Assembly: GCA_036653215.1 (NCBI GenBank)
Contig: JAVVUK010000046.1
Coordinates: forward strand, 1-12,146
DNA: 12,146 bases
From: JADFUS01 sp036653215
GTDB taxonomy: Bacteria; Bacteroidota; Bacteroidia; Bacteroidales; Rikenellaceae
Direction of reading: 5' to 3'
Each line of letters begins with the position of its first letter. Position 1 is the stretch's first letter. This document shows, piece after piece, positions 6,534 to 12,146 of this stretch. Made by a program: the position numbers and the translations under genes. Below the pieces are notes generated by a model. The model saw only the letters and a list, made by a program, of their open reading frames with translations. It did not search any database and was not told the origin of the DNA.

Positions 6534-8526
6534 AACCTATCATATATAGAAACTCATCTTCACTAATCATCTTAATGTCAAGCTTCTCTGCTTTTTGTAA
6601 TTTTACAGGTCCTATGTTGCTCCCTGCAACAAAAAGATCGGTCTTTGAGGATATTGAAGATACGTTTTTGCCGCCATGTGCCTCAATAAGCTCTTTTAGT
6701 TCGTCACGAGATATGTTTTGGAAAGTACCCGATATAATGATGCTCTTACCCTCTAATATTGAGGATGATAGCTCTTTTGTCTCTTGACACATGGAAAGCC
6801 CATATTCCTTGAGTCTTTCTATGAGGATGATGTTGCTCTGCTTTGCGAAAAACGATAATATGCTGTCTGCTATAATATCACCAACTTCCTCTATCTCAAG
6901 CAGTTCTTCACGTGAGGCGTGAGCTATGGTGTCTATGTCTTTTAGTGCAGCGGCAATTTTCTTAGCCGTTGTTTGCCCCACAAAGCGTATTCCCATGCCG
7001 AAGAGTAGGCGTGCAAAAGGCACGTTTTTGCTCTCACGGATGCTTCGTATTATGTTGGTTGCCGATTTGTCACCAAGACGTTCTAATGGCGACAACTGTC
7101 CAGCGTTAAGTGTGTATAGGTCGGCATATGAGGCTATGAGGTTGTTGTGAACAAGTAACTCCACAGTCTCGTCTCCCAAACCTTCTATGTTCATCGCCTT
7201 GCGAGATATAAAATGTATTATGCGCCCTACAATTTGAGGAATACACCCCTCACTATTAGGACAATAATGCTTAGCCTCACCCTCAATTTTTATGAGTTCG
7301 GCTCCACATGATGGGCAATGTGTTATAAAAGTTACAGGTTGGGAAAATAGGTCTCTTATCTCACGGTCTACACCGACAATTTTAGGGATTATCTCGCCTC
7401 CTTTTTCCACAAATACAGTATCTCCAATATGAAGATCGAGGATGGCTATTTGTTCTTCGTTGTGTAAAGTGGCACGCTTTACTGTTGTTCCGGCAAGCTG
7501 CACAGGAGTTAGGTTCGCCACAGGAGTTATGGCTCCTGTCCTTCCTACTTGAAACTCTACCGACAAGAGGGTGCTACGTTGTCTCTCGGCTTTAAATTTG
7601 TAAGCCACAGCCCAACGGGGCGATTTTGCCGTGATGCCAAGAGACTTGCGTATATCAAGGTCATCTACTTTTATTACAACACCATCGGTGTCGTAAGGAA
7701 GAGCTTTACGTTCCTTATCCCATCTTGTAATGAAACTAAGGATCTCGGAGATGGATCCACAGAGGCGTACCTCATTCGATATTTTAAATCCCCAAGTCTT
7801 TGCTATTTGTAAGTTCTCGTAATGTGACGATGTCGGAAGTTCATCGGAGGCGATGTCATATAAGATGCAGTCGAGACCTCTCTCGGCAACGACTTTCGAA
7901 TTTTGTTGTTTTAAGGTTCCAGAAGCTGCATTACGAGGATTGGCAAATGGGGTTTCTCCTATGTCTTCCTTTTCTTGATTTAGACGTTCAAACGAGGCGT
8001 GTGGCATAAATATCTCACCACGTATTTCAAATTCTGAGGGGTATCCCTCTCCACGAAGAGATAGAGGAATGCTTTTTATGGTACGTACATTTGCCGTCAC
8101 ATCGTCTCCTGCTGCTCCGTCACCACGAGTTAAGGCACGCACCAAAGATCCGTTTACATAAGTAAGGCTTATTGCTGTTCCGTCAAATTTTAGTTCGCAG
8201 TCGTATTGAAAAGGCTCAGATATGCTTTTTCGTATTCGTGAGTCGAACTCCTCGATATCGCTTTGAGAATATGTGTTCGATAGAGAGAGCATAGCTCTTT
8301 TATGAACCACCTGTTCAAAGGCGTTGTTCGTATCTTGACCCACACGTTGAGTCGGTGAATTAATATCAAAATATTGAGGATTTTCTTTTTCTAACTTGTC
8401 GAGTTCAGAGAGCATCTCATCAAAAACAGAGTCGCTAATCATTGGGCTATTAAGCACATAATAGTTGTAATTATGTGTGTTAAGCTCGCTTCTTAGCCGC
8501 TCTATTTTTTCTTGTATATTATTCAT
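6523..8526 (-). CDS. ligA: NAD+-dependent DNA ligase LigA
   Basis: The product is 667 aa, the standard LigA length. The frame stays open to 8640, but those extra 38 codons overlap the upstream lipoprotein gene and a terminator, so I start at ATG 8524-8526 (MNNIQEKIERLR). The enzyme seals nicks with NAD+ in replication and repair. Domains in order are: Ia with NYNYYVLNSPMISD (19-32) for NMN release; the adenylation domain with catalytic Lys113 in KFDG; the OB fold; a C4 zinc finger with Cys404, Cys407, Cys422 and Cys428; helix-hairpin-helix repeats (about 440-585); and a BRCT domain from about 590 to the end. All key residues are present. It overlaps the following YgjP-like gene by 11 bp. Confidence 0.97.
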   Translation of the reverse strand: MNNIQEKIERLRSELNTHNYNYYVLNSPMISDSVFDEMLSELDKLEKENPQYFDINSPTQRVGQDTNNAFEQVVHKRAMLSLSNTYSQSDIEEFDSRIRKSISEPFQYDCELKFDGTAISLTYVNGSLVRALTRGDGAAGDDVTANVRTIKSIPLSLRGEGYPSEFEIRGEIFMPHASFERLNQEKEDIGETPFANPRNAASGTLKQQNSKVVAERGLDCILYDIASDELPTSSHYENLQIAKTWGFKISNEVRLCGSISEILSFITRWDKERKALPYDTDGVVIKVDDLDIRKSLGITAKSPRWAVAYKFKAERQRSTLLSVEFQVGRTGAITPVANLTPVQLAGTTVKRATLHNEEQIAILDLHIGDTVFVEKGGEIIPKIVGVDREIRDLFSQPVTFITHCPSCGAELIKIEGEAKHYCPNSEGCIPQIVGRIIHFISRKAMNIEGLGDETVELLVHNNLIASYADLYTLNAGQLSPLERLGDKSATNIIRSIRESKNVPFARLLFGMGIRFVGQTTAKKIAAALKDIDTIAHASREELLEIEEVGDIIADSILSFFAKQSNIILIERLKEYGLSMCQETKELSSSILEGKSIIISGTFQNISRDELKELIEAHGGKNVSSISSKTDLFVAGSNIGPVKLQKAEKLDIKMISEDEFLYMIGYEQ

Positions 8527-8531
8527 AGGTG

Positions 8532-8539
8532 CAAATATA
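8532..8539 (-). promoter_or_regulatory. Putative -7 box immediately before ligA
   Basis: TATATTTG on the minus strand matches TAnnTTTG exactly, but only five bases (CACCT) separate it from the chosen ligA ATG. No TTG is seen at the -33 position, which falls inside the terminator hairpin. If used, it would give a leaderless or nearly leaderless mRNA. Confidence 0.35.
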
Positions 8540-8542
8540 CAA

Positions 8543-8571
8543 AAAATAGCAGAACATTGTCCTGCTATTTT
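8543..8571 (-). terminator. Intrinsic terminator after lipoprotein gene 8591-9541
   Basis: A 10-bp perfect stem (AAAATAGCAG at 8543-8552 with its complement at 8562-8571) has a 9-nt loop. On the minus strand it ends in a run of T. It lies 19 bp past the lipoprotein stop and 16 bp before ligA. Confidence 0.8.
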
Positions 8572-8590
8572 GTCTATATTATTAATGTGA

Positions 8591-9541
8591 TTATTCTTTT
8601 TGACCTGTCGTAAATGTTCCGCCACCAACGTTGATAGCAAATTCTACTATATCGGTGCTTGTGTCTTTAACTTTCACCTTTACCCAACCCGGATATTGTT
8701 TTAAGACAACGCCATTTTTGGTGTCTGAATATAAAAATTTAGCAACTACATATCCGCTTTTACCCACTAAAGAGATGAAATCTTTTTTCACCCATAGATA
8801 TGGAGCACACATCCAACCATCGCCTGTATCTTTACCAAGGTCAGCGGCTATGTGATCGGGGTTTGTGAGCCATGCTAATTTGTCGTTTATCGTTACTCCT
8901 GCCTCATGTAACGTAACTACCTTGCCAAAAGATTTTGTCTCACCAACAAATTCGGCACCAAAATTATCGAAGCTAATCCTCCATCCTGCAAATTTCTCAC
9001 CTTTCCATCCTGTCTCGTGGAAGCAGACGTTAAAGATGTTGAATTTTTTGTCTGAGGTGTCGTTTGTAGCTATTTTACACTTTACAACCTCTAAAGAAGT
9101 GTCGCTTGTTTTTCCCCACGCTTGGTATATTATGTTTTTCTTTTCAATAACTTCGCCCCCTATGACTTCAATTTCTGCAGAGCCCTCTTTTTCAGAGATA
9201 GTCGCTATTTCTGTGTCACAAGCTATTGAAATTGTTGATTTGCCTTTTGCAAGGGACGAAAATTTGCCATCAACACTCTTCGTTCCTTCTTTTATGGTAA
9301 GTTCGGCATCTACTGTTACATTTGTCACAGAACTTGACGACAGCGTGATTACTATGTCTTGTGGAGCGTCTATGTTAGATGTTAATGTTATTATCCCCTC
9401 TTTCCCAGCCTCAATAGACGACGGAGCGATTGAAATTGAGATTATGGGTGTTGTAGATGGTTCTTCAGGCTTGTTGTCTGAACAGTTTGTAAATAAGATT
9501 AAAACACTTAAGAGTGTTAAGGAAAACAGTATTTTTCGCAT
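8591..9541 (-). CDS. Predicted surface lipoprotein, paralogue 1 of 3
   Basis: The product is 316 aa and of unknown function. The N-terminus is a lipoprotein signal: MRKIL, a hydrophobic core, then FTNC with lipidated Cys20. SDNKPEE follows, acidic enough to resemble the Bacteroidota lipoprotein export signal, so surface exposure is likely but inferred. Residues about 33-125 look like an Ig-like beta-sandwich (SIAPSSIEAGKEGIITLTS and later IKEGTKSVDGKF). Residues about 135-316 form a second domain shared with the two genes upstream: DNFGAEFVG, LVGKSGYVVAKF, PGWVKVKV and the C-terminal GGGTFTTGQ. This copy diverges most from the others and has extra residues around 145-175, including Cys and aromatic positions. 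It has its own promoter-like and terminator sequences. I know no function for this family. Confidence 0.85.
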   Translation of the reverse strand: MRKILFSLTLLSVLILFTNCSDNKPEEPSTTPIISISIAPSSIEAGKEGIITLTSNIDAPQDIVITLSSSSVTNVTVDAELTIKEGTKSVDGKFSSLAKGKSTISIACDTEIATISEKEGSAEIEVIGGEVIEKKNIIYQAWGKTSDTSLEVVKCKIATNDTSDKKFNIFNVCFHETGWKGEKFAGWRISFDNFGAEFVGETKSFGKVVTLHEAGVTINDKLAWLTNPDHIAADLGKDTGDGWMCAPYLWVKKDFISLVGKSGYVVAKFLYSDTKNGVVLKQYPGWVKVKVKDTSTDIVEFAINVGGGTFTTGQKE

Positions 9542-9569
9542 TAGTGATTTTATTTGAATTAAATTTTTG

Positions 9570-9599
9570 TAAAATTAATACATATTTGCGAATAAGCAA
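9570..9599 (-). promoter_or_regulatory. Putative promoter for lipoprotein paralogue 1
   Basis: On the minus strand TTG (9599-9597) is followed after 19 nt by TAATTTTA (9577-9570), a 5/6 match to the fixed bases of TAnnTTTG. The leader would be about 20 nt. It lies just past the terminator of the preceding paralogue, consistent with an independent unit. Confidence 0.42.
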
Positions 9600-9613
9600 T
9601 CTTTTTCAACAAA

Positions 9614-9648
9614 AAAAGAGGTTGTCAATATTATTGACAACCTCTTTT
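9614..9648 (-). terminator. Intrinsic terminator after lipoprotein paralogue 2
   Basis: A perfect 16-bp stem (9614-9629 with 9633-9648) has a 3-nt loop, and the minus-strand side ends in a T-run. It is 17 bp past the stop of the lipoprotein gene at 9666. The A-run and T-run on its two sides could also stop plus-strand transcription. Confidence 0.9.
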
Positions 9649-9665
9649 GAGTATTTATTAGATAA

Positions 9666-10622
9666 TTATTTTGTTTGACCAACTTTGAATGCGCCATCAC
9701 CAACGATAACTGCATAATCAATTATTGTTACAGAAGTAGCAGTAACACTAACTTTCATCCAACCACGAACTTGGAAAGCAGTATCTGTATCATCAAAACC
9801 TACAAAGTTAGTAACGATATAACCTTCTTTACCAACAAGTGCTGTATATGATGAAGATACAAGGTTTGGCATTGCAAACCAAGCAGCTCCAGTGTTGTCG
9901 CCAAGGAAACCTTCACCGTGTGCTTCGTTTTTAACCCAAGCTAAACTACCATCGATAGGAGTATCTACTGGAACAAAAGCAATGCAAATACCAGAAGCGT
10001 CTGTTGTACCAACTACATCAGCACCATAGTTGTCTATAACAATACGAGGATCACCTGTGGTACCATCAAAAGCTGTTGTTGTGTAGAATACAGATGAGCC
10101 GTAGCCACCTTTACCTTCAGCATCAGCACCAGCTTTAAGAGCAGACCATGGGGTGCTCTCTTCACTTGTGAAACCGAAGCCTTCAACAAAGATGATTTTT
10201 GATTCAACAGGATCTGGATCTACACCTTTTTTAGTTACTGTAATGTTAGCATCAGCAACTTTTACAGTTACATCTTTAGCAGTTGTAGAGATAGTGATTT
10301 TAGCAGTACCTTCAGCAACAGCTGTGTATGTGCCAGTAATAGAAGTTGTACCTTTAGCAATAGTTACTGTTGCAGGAACAGTTACATTTGCAACTTTGTC
10401 AGATACTACATTTACGACGATAGCTTCAGCAGCTTTAGCACTTGCAGTTACTGTAAAAGTACCAGTTGCTTCAGCAGCAAGAGATGCTTTGTCTACAGAA
10501 AGAGAAAGTTCTTGTTTGCCTGGAGTTGGAGGAGTGACTTTATCATCGTCATCTTTGTCACAACTTGTAAACATTGGTGTAGCAATAAGAGCTATTGCTA
10601 CAAGAGAAAGAAATTTTTTCAT
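9666..10622 (-). CDS. Predicted surface lipoprotein, paralogue 2 of 3
   Basis: The product is 318 aa and of unknown function. The signal peptide MKKFLSLVAIALIATPMFTSC has lipidated Cys21, followed by DKDDDDK, a strong acidic stretch of the kind that sends Bacteroidota lipoproteins to the cell surface. Residues about 37-130 form an Ig-like beta domain (LSLSVDKASL, TVPATVTIAKGTTSITG, ITIS). Residues about 140-318 form the shared C-terminal domain: IDNYGADVVG, LVGKEGYIVTNF, RGWMKVSV, IIDYAVI and GDGAFKVGQ. The GW-x-K-V-x-V ... DYA block recalls the GW(I/V)(R/K) ... DYA strands in some Bacteroidota surface proteins, a loose similarity only. The sequence is Ala/Thr/Val-rich and of low complexity. 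It has the best promoter in the window, suggesting high expression. Confidence 0.86.
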   Translation of the reverse strand: MKKFLSLVAIALIATPMFTSCDKDDDDKVTPPTPGKQELSLSVDKASLAAEATGTFTVTASAKAAEAIVVNVVSDKVANVTVPATVTIAKGTTSITGTYTAVAEGTAKITISTTAKDVTVKVADANITVTKKGVDPDPVESKIIFVEGFGFTSEESTPWSALKAGADAEGKGGYGSSVFYTTTAFDGTTGDPRIVIDNYGADVVGTTDASGICIAFVPVDTPIDGSLAWVKNEAHGEGFLGDNTGAAWFAMPNLVSSSYTALVGKEGYIVTNFVGFDDTDTAFQVRGWMKVSVTATSVTIIDYAVIVGDGAFKVGQTK

Positions 10623-10676
10623 GTTTTTTAGTTTTAGTTGTTATTATTTAGTGTTGTTATTTACATAACTATGGTG

Positions 10677-10708
10677 CAAAAATATGTTATCTTATATTAA
10701 TAAACAAA
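10677..10708 (-). promoter_or_regulatory. Consensus Bacteroidota promoter for lipoprotein paralogue 2
   Basis: On the minus strand TTTG (10708-10705), a 20-nt spacer, and TATTTTTG (10684-10677) match the Bacteroides-type TTTG-N19-21-TAnnTTTG promoter at every fixed base. The start would fall near 10670, leaving a leader of about 48 nt. That leader is A-rich on the mRNA and lacks a Shine-Dalgarno. Confidence 0.75.
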
Positions 10709-10866
10709 TTTTTTTCATATTTTTTTTTGTTTGTTAAATGATTTTGTTTATTTGTTATATTAAAATCAATTTTTATAGGTTATTATTTGAATGTATTTAT
10801 TTATAAATGATCTTAATGCGACAAATGTATATATTATTACTTGTCGAAACGAATTTTTTTAAATAT
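10709..10866. other. Very AT-rich intergenic stretch without a gene
   Basis: This is the middle of the 297-bp gap between two lipoprotein genes. It is almost entirely A/T with long T-tracts on the plus strand near 10709-10740. A lone TACATTTG box on the minus strand (10829-10822) lacks a -33 partner. A 6-bp inverted repeat CGACAA/TTGTCG (10819-10824, 10841-10846) surrounds that box. I see no coding sequence or RNA gene. Confidence 0.6.
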
Positions 10867-10897
10867 AAAAGCCTTTATGTTTTAATAAAGGCTTTTA
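10866..10897 (-). terminator. Intrinsic terminator after lipoprotein paralogue 3
   Basis: A 13-bp stem (10866-10878 with 10885-10897) surrounds a 6-nt loop. The minus-strand side runs into TTTTATATTT. It begins 22 bp past the stop of the lipoprotein gene at 10920. Confidence 0.85.
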
Positions 10898-10919
10898 AGT
10901 GTTGTTTCATGGTAAAATG

Positions 10920-11855
10920 TTATTCTATTTGACCAGTAGTAAAGGCTGCGGCACTTGTGCAGATAGCAAATTGACCTATTGTTATAGCACCAGTTGCGCT
11001 TATGGTTGCTTGAACCCAACCTCTATATACTCCATCAGGGATGTTATTTGCGCTATCTTCAAAGCCAAATTCCATTACAAAATATCCCGATTGTCCTGCA
11101 AGAGTAGGGTATGCAGCAGAGTATGCAACAGGAACCATCCAAAAAGATGCTTGTGACCAAGCTGTATTTGCAACCCAAGTAAGTTTGTTGTCAATGACGG
11201 TGCCGGCAGGAATTAAAGAAAGAGTTATAAGATCGCCTGCTGTAACCCCAACACATCTTAAACCATAATTCTCGATGCTTGTTCTTAGTGGGGCACCAGC
11301 AACACCGTCGGCAGGGGTTTTATCTGTTACCCAAATGCCGCCAATTTGAAATTCCCCATTTTCCCCGTCAATACTTGGAAGCACAAATCCGGCAAAATCG
11401 TCAACTGTTGTAGGGGTGGAGGTGAAATTTACAGTTCCAACAAGAATATTATTTGCATCTGGAACATTGGCAACGATAACGGTTGCAGTAGGTGTTTTGA
11501 TAGTGACATCGTTAAATTCTTTTTTGCTGCTGATTGTGATTATAGACTCACCAAGTGCCACAGCTGTTATTTCTCCGCTAATTGTTTTGGTGCCTTTTTT
11601 TAGCGTTACACTTGCAGGAACAGTTGCTGTTGCTGGGGTTCCTGAAACAACATCAATAACAATATCTCTCTTGGCATCTTTGTCTGAAGTGACAGTAAAA
11701 ACACCTTTTGCTCCAGGAGCAAGAGTTGATGGAGCGATTGATAATACAAGATCGTGAACAACTTTATCGTCTTGTTTTTTGTCATCATCTTTACAACTTG
11801 TAAAAGTAGATGTGGCAATGATGGCTATTGCCATTAGAGAAAAGATCTTTTTCAT
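10920..11855 (-). CDS. Predicted surface lipoprotein, paralogue 3 of 3
   Basis: The product is 311 aa and of unknown function. The signal peptide MKKIFSLMAIAIIATSTFTSC is nearly the same as in paralogue 2, with Cys21 followed by KDDDKKQDD, an acidic export-like tag. The Ig-like domain (about 36-128) shares SIAPSTLAPGAKGVFTVTS, TVPASVTLKKGTKTISG and ITISS. The C-terminal domain (about 135-311) carries IENYGLRCVG, LAGQSGYFVMEF, YRGWVQATI and AAAFTTGQ. The start at 11855 is fixed by the signal peptide. The leader is unusual: four bases upstream of the ATG lies one arm of a perfect 25-bp inverted repeat, and no TAnnTTTG promoter is visible between this gene and the preceding one at 12013. Expression may therefore depend on the repeat or on readthrough. 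Confidence 0.86.
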   Translation of the reverse strand: MKKIFSLMAIAIIATSTFTSCKDDDKKQDDKVVHDLVLSIAPSTLAPGAKGVFTVTSDKDAKRDIVIDVVSGTPATATVPASVTLKKGTKTISGEITAVALGESIITISSKKEFNDVTIKTPTATVIVANVPDANNILVGTVNFTSTPTTVDDFAGFVLPSIDGENGEFQIGGIWVTDKTPADGVAGAPLRTSIENYGLRCVGVTAGDLITLSLIPAGTVIDNKLTWVANTAWSQASFWMVPVAYSAAYPTLAGQSGYFVMEFGFEDSANNIPDGVYRGWVQATISATGAITIGQFAICTSAAAFTTGQIE

Positions 11856-11859
11856 AGAT

Positions 11860-11994
11860 AGTTTTTAGTTAATAAATAGTTTTTAATGAGTAGAGAGCAT
11901 CGGTGCGCCTCTTTGTAACCCATATAGCAGAAACTATGCCACTGCTATAACCTATATTGATAGGTATAGAAAAACTATTTATTAACTAAAAACT
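11860..11994. repeat. 135-bp element with perfect 25-bp terminal inverted repeats
   Basis: The arms at 11860-11884 and 11970-11994 are exact reverse complements over 25 bp (only three G/C pairs) and enclose 85 bp. Each arm begins and ends with AGTTTTT (or its complement). The interior holds three further hairpins: ACCTAT/ATAGGT (11950-11955, 11960-11965), TATAGCAG/CTGCTATA (11923-11930, 11942-11949), and a mixed AGAG..GCA-TCGG-TGC..CTCT (about 11893-11913). It lies between the FAD-dehydrogenase stop and the lipoprotein start, four bases from the ATG. It could be an invertible segment, a MITE-like insertion, or a folded mRNA leader. No coding potential or clear target-site duplication is seen. 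Confidence 0.8.
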
Positions 11995-12012
11995 AAATAA
12001 GAACAAGTCTCT

Positions 12013-12146
12013 TTATATTGTTCCTAAGTGGAGGGCATCGATACACCTCTCTCCATCGACCATAGACGAGATGATCCCCCCTGCATAGCCTGCACCCTCA
12101 CCACATGGGTAAAGCCTCTTAATCTCGATATGTTGCAAAGTCTTAT
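12013..12146 (-). CDS. FAD-dependent dehydrogenase (COG2509-like), C-terminal end only
   Basis: The gene runs off the right edge; 43 full codons plus a TAA stop (12013-12015) are visible. The segment contains RLYPCGEGAGYAGGI followed by ISSMVDGERC. GEGAGYAGGI is the C-terminal flavin-binding signature of the COG2509 group of uncharacterised NAD(FAD)-utilising dehydrogenases, whose end reads much like this. Those proteins are usually above 500 aa, so over 90 percent lies outside. The product is predicted to be cytosolic; its substrate is unknown. It is the gene immediately upstream of the inverted-repeat element and lipoprotein paralogue 3 on the same strand, and no T-run terminator follows its stop. 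Confidence 0.82.
   Translation of the reverse strand, partial: KTLQHIEIKRLYPCGEGAGYAGGIISSMVDGERCIDALHLGTI

Noticed and set aside
8527..8640. 38-codon N-terminal extension of LigA
   Set aside because: It would run through a terminator hairpin and into the lipoprotein gene. MNNIQEKIERLR is the family-typical start and gives the standard length.
8865..9557. 230-codon plus-strand open frame opposite lipoprotein paralogue 1
   Set aside because: It is the antisense of a gene with a clear signal peptide and paralogues, and shows no recognisable domain.
10153..10668. 171-codon plus-strand open frame opposite lipoprotein paralogue 2
   Set aside because: It is an antisense shadow created by the Ala/Thr/Val-rich repeats of the real gene.
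10709..10760. T-tract-rich stretch as a replication or integration site
   Set aside because: It is simply very AT-rich intergenic DNA, with no iterons, DnaA-box cluster or direct repeats supporting an origin or att site.
11885..11969. tRNA or small known RNA inside the inverted-repeat element
   Set aside because: The three-hairpin arrangement looks cloverleaf-like, but no T-loop, anticodon arm or CCA-compatible acceptor is present, and the closing stem is 25 bp.

Overview
The window is AT-rich, gene-dense bacterial DNA that most likely comes from a member of the Bacteroidota, probably Bacteroidales. Four things point there: several -7 boxes of the TAnnTTTG type, one of them in a complete TTTG-N20-TATTTTTG promoter; A-rich leaders without a clear Shine-Dalgarno; lipoproteins whose Cys is followed by an acidic stretch (CDKDDDD, CKDDDKK); and the adjacency of ileS with a short TraR/DksA-like gene. 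No rRNA, tRNA, CRISPR array, phage or IS transposase gene was seen.

Layout. Positions 1-791 (+) hold the C-terminal end of a tricorn-like S41 peptidase, closed by a strong bidirectional hairpin terminator. Everything after that is on the minus strand, so it reads from right to left. In transcription order it begins at the right edge with the last codons of a COG2509-type FAD-dependent dehydrogenase (stop at 12013). Next come a 135-bp element bounded by perfect 25-bp inverted repeats, and three related lipoprotein genes (10920-11855, 9666-10622, 8591-9541), each followed by its own terminator. A housekeeping block follows: ligA, a YgjP-type zinc hydrolase overlapping ligA by 11 bp, and ileS. 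Last is a small cluster: a TraR/DksA-like protein, cytidine deaminase, and a C_GCAxxG_C_C protein whose start overlaps the cdd stop as ATGA.

How the genes relate. The right part looks like a small family of surface lipoproteins expanded by tandem duplication. Each member has a lipoprotein signal, an Ig-like beta domain, and an uncharacterised C-terminal domain ending in GxF-x-x-GQ. Each is an independent transcription unit. The middle copy has a near-ideal promoter. The copy next to the inverted-repeat element has no recognisable promoter, and its ribosome-binding region lies inside one arm of the repeat. The left part is core metabolism: DNA ligation, isoleucyl-tRNA charging and pyrimidine salvage.

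The points most worth a second look are the 135-bp inverted-repeat element in front of a lipoprotein gene (a possible invertible switch, mRNA structure or MITE), the uncharacterised lipoprotein family, and an IleRS carrying the altered GIHH signature instead of HIGH.
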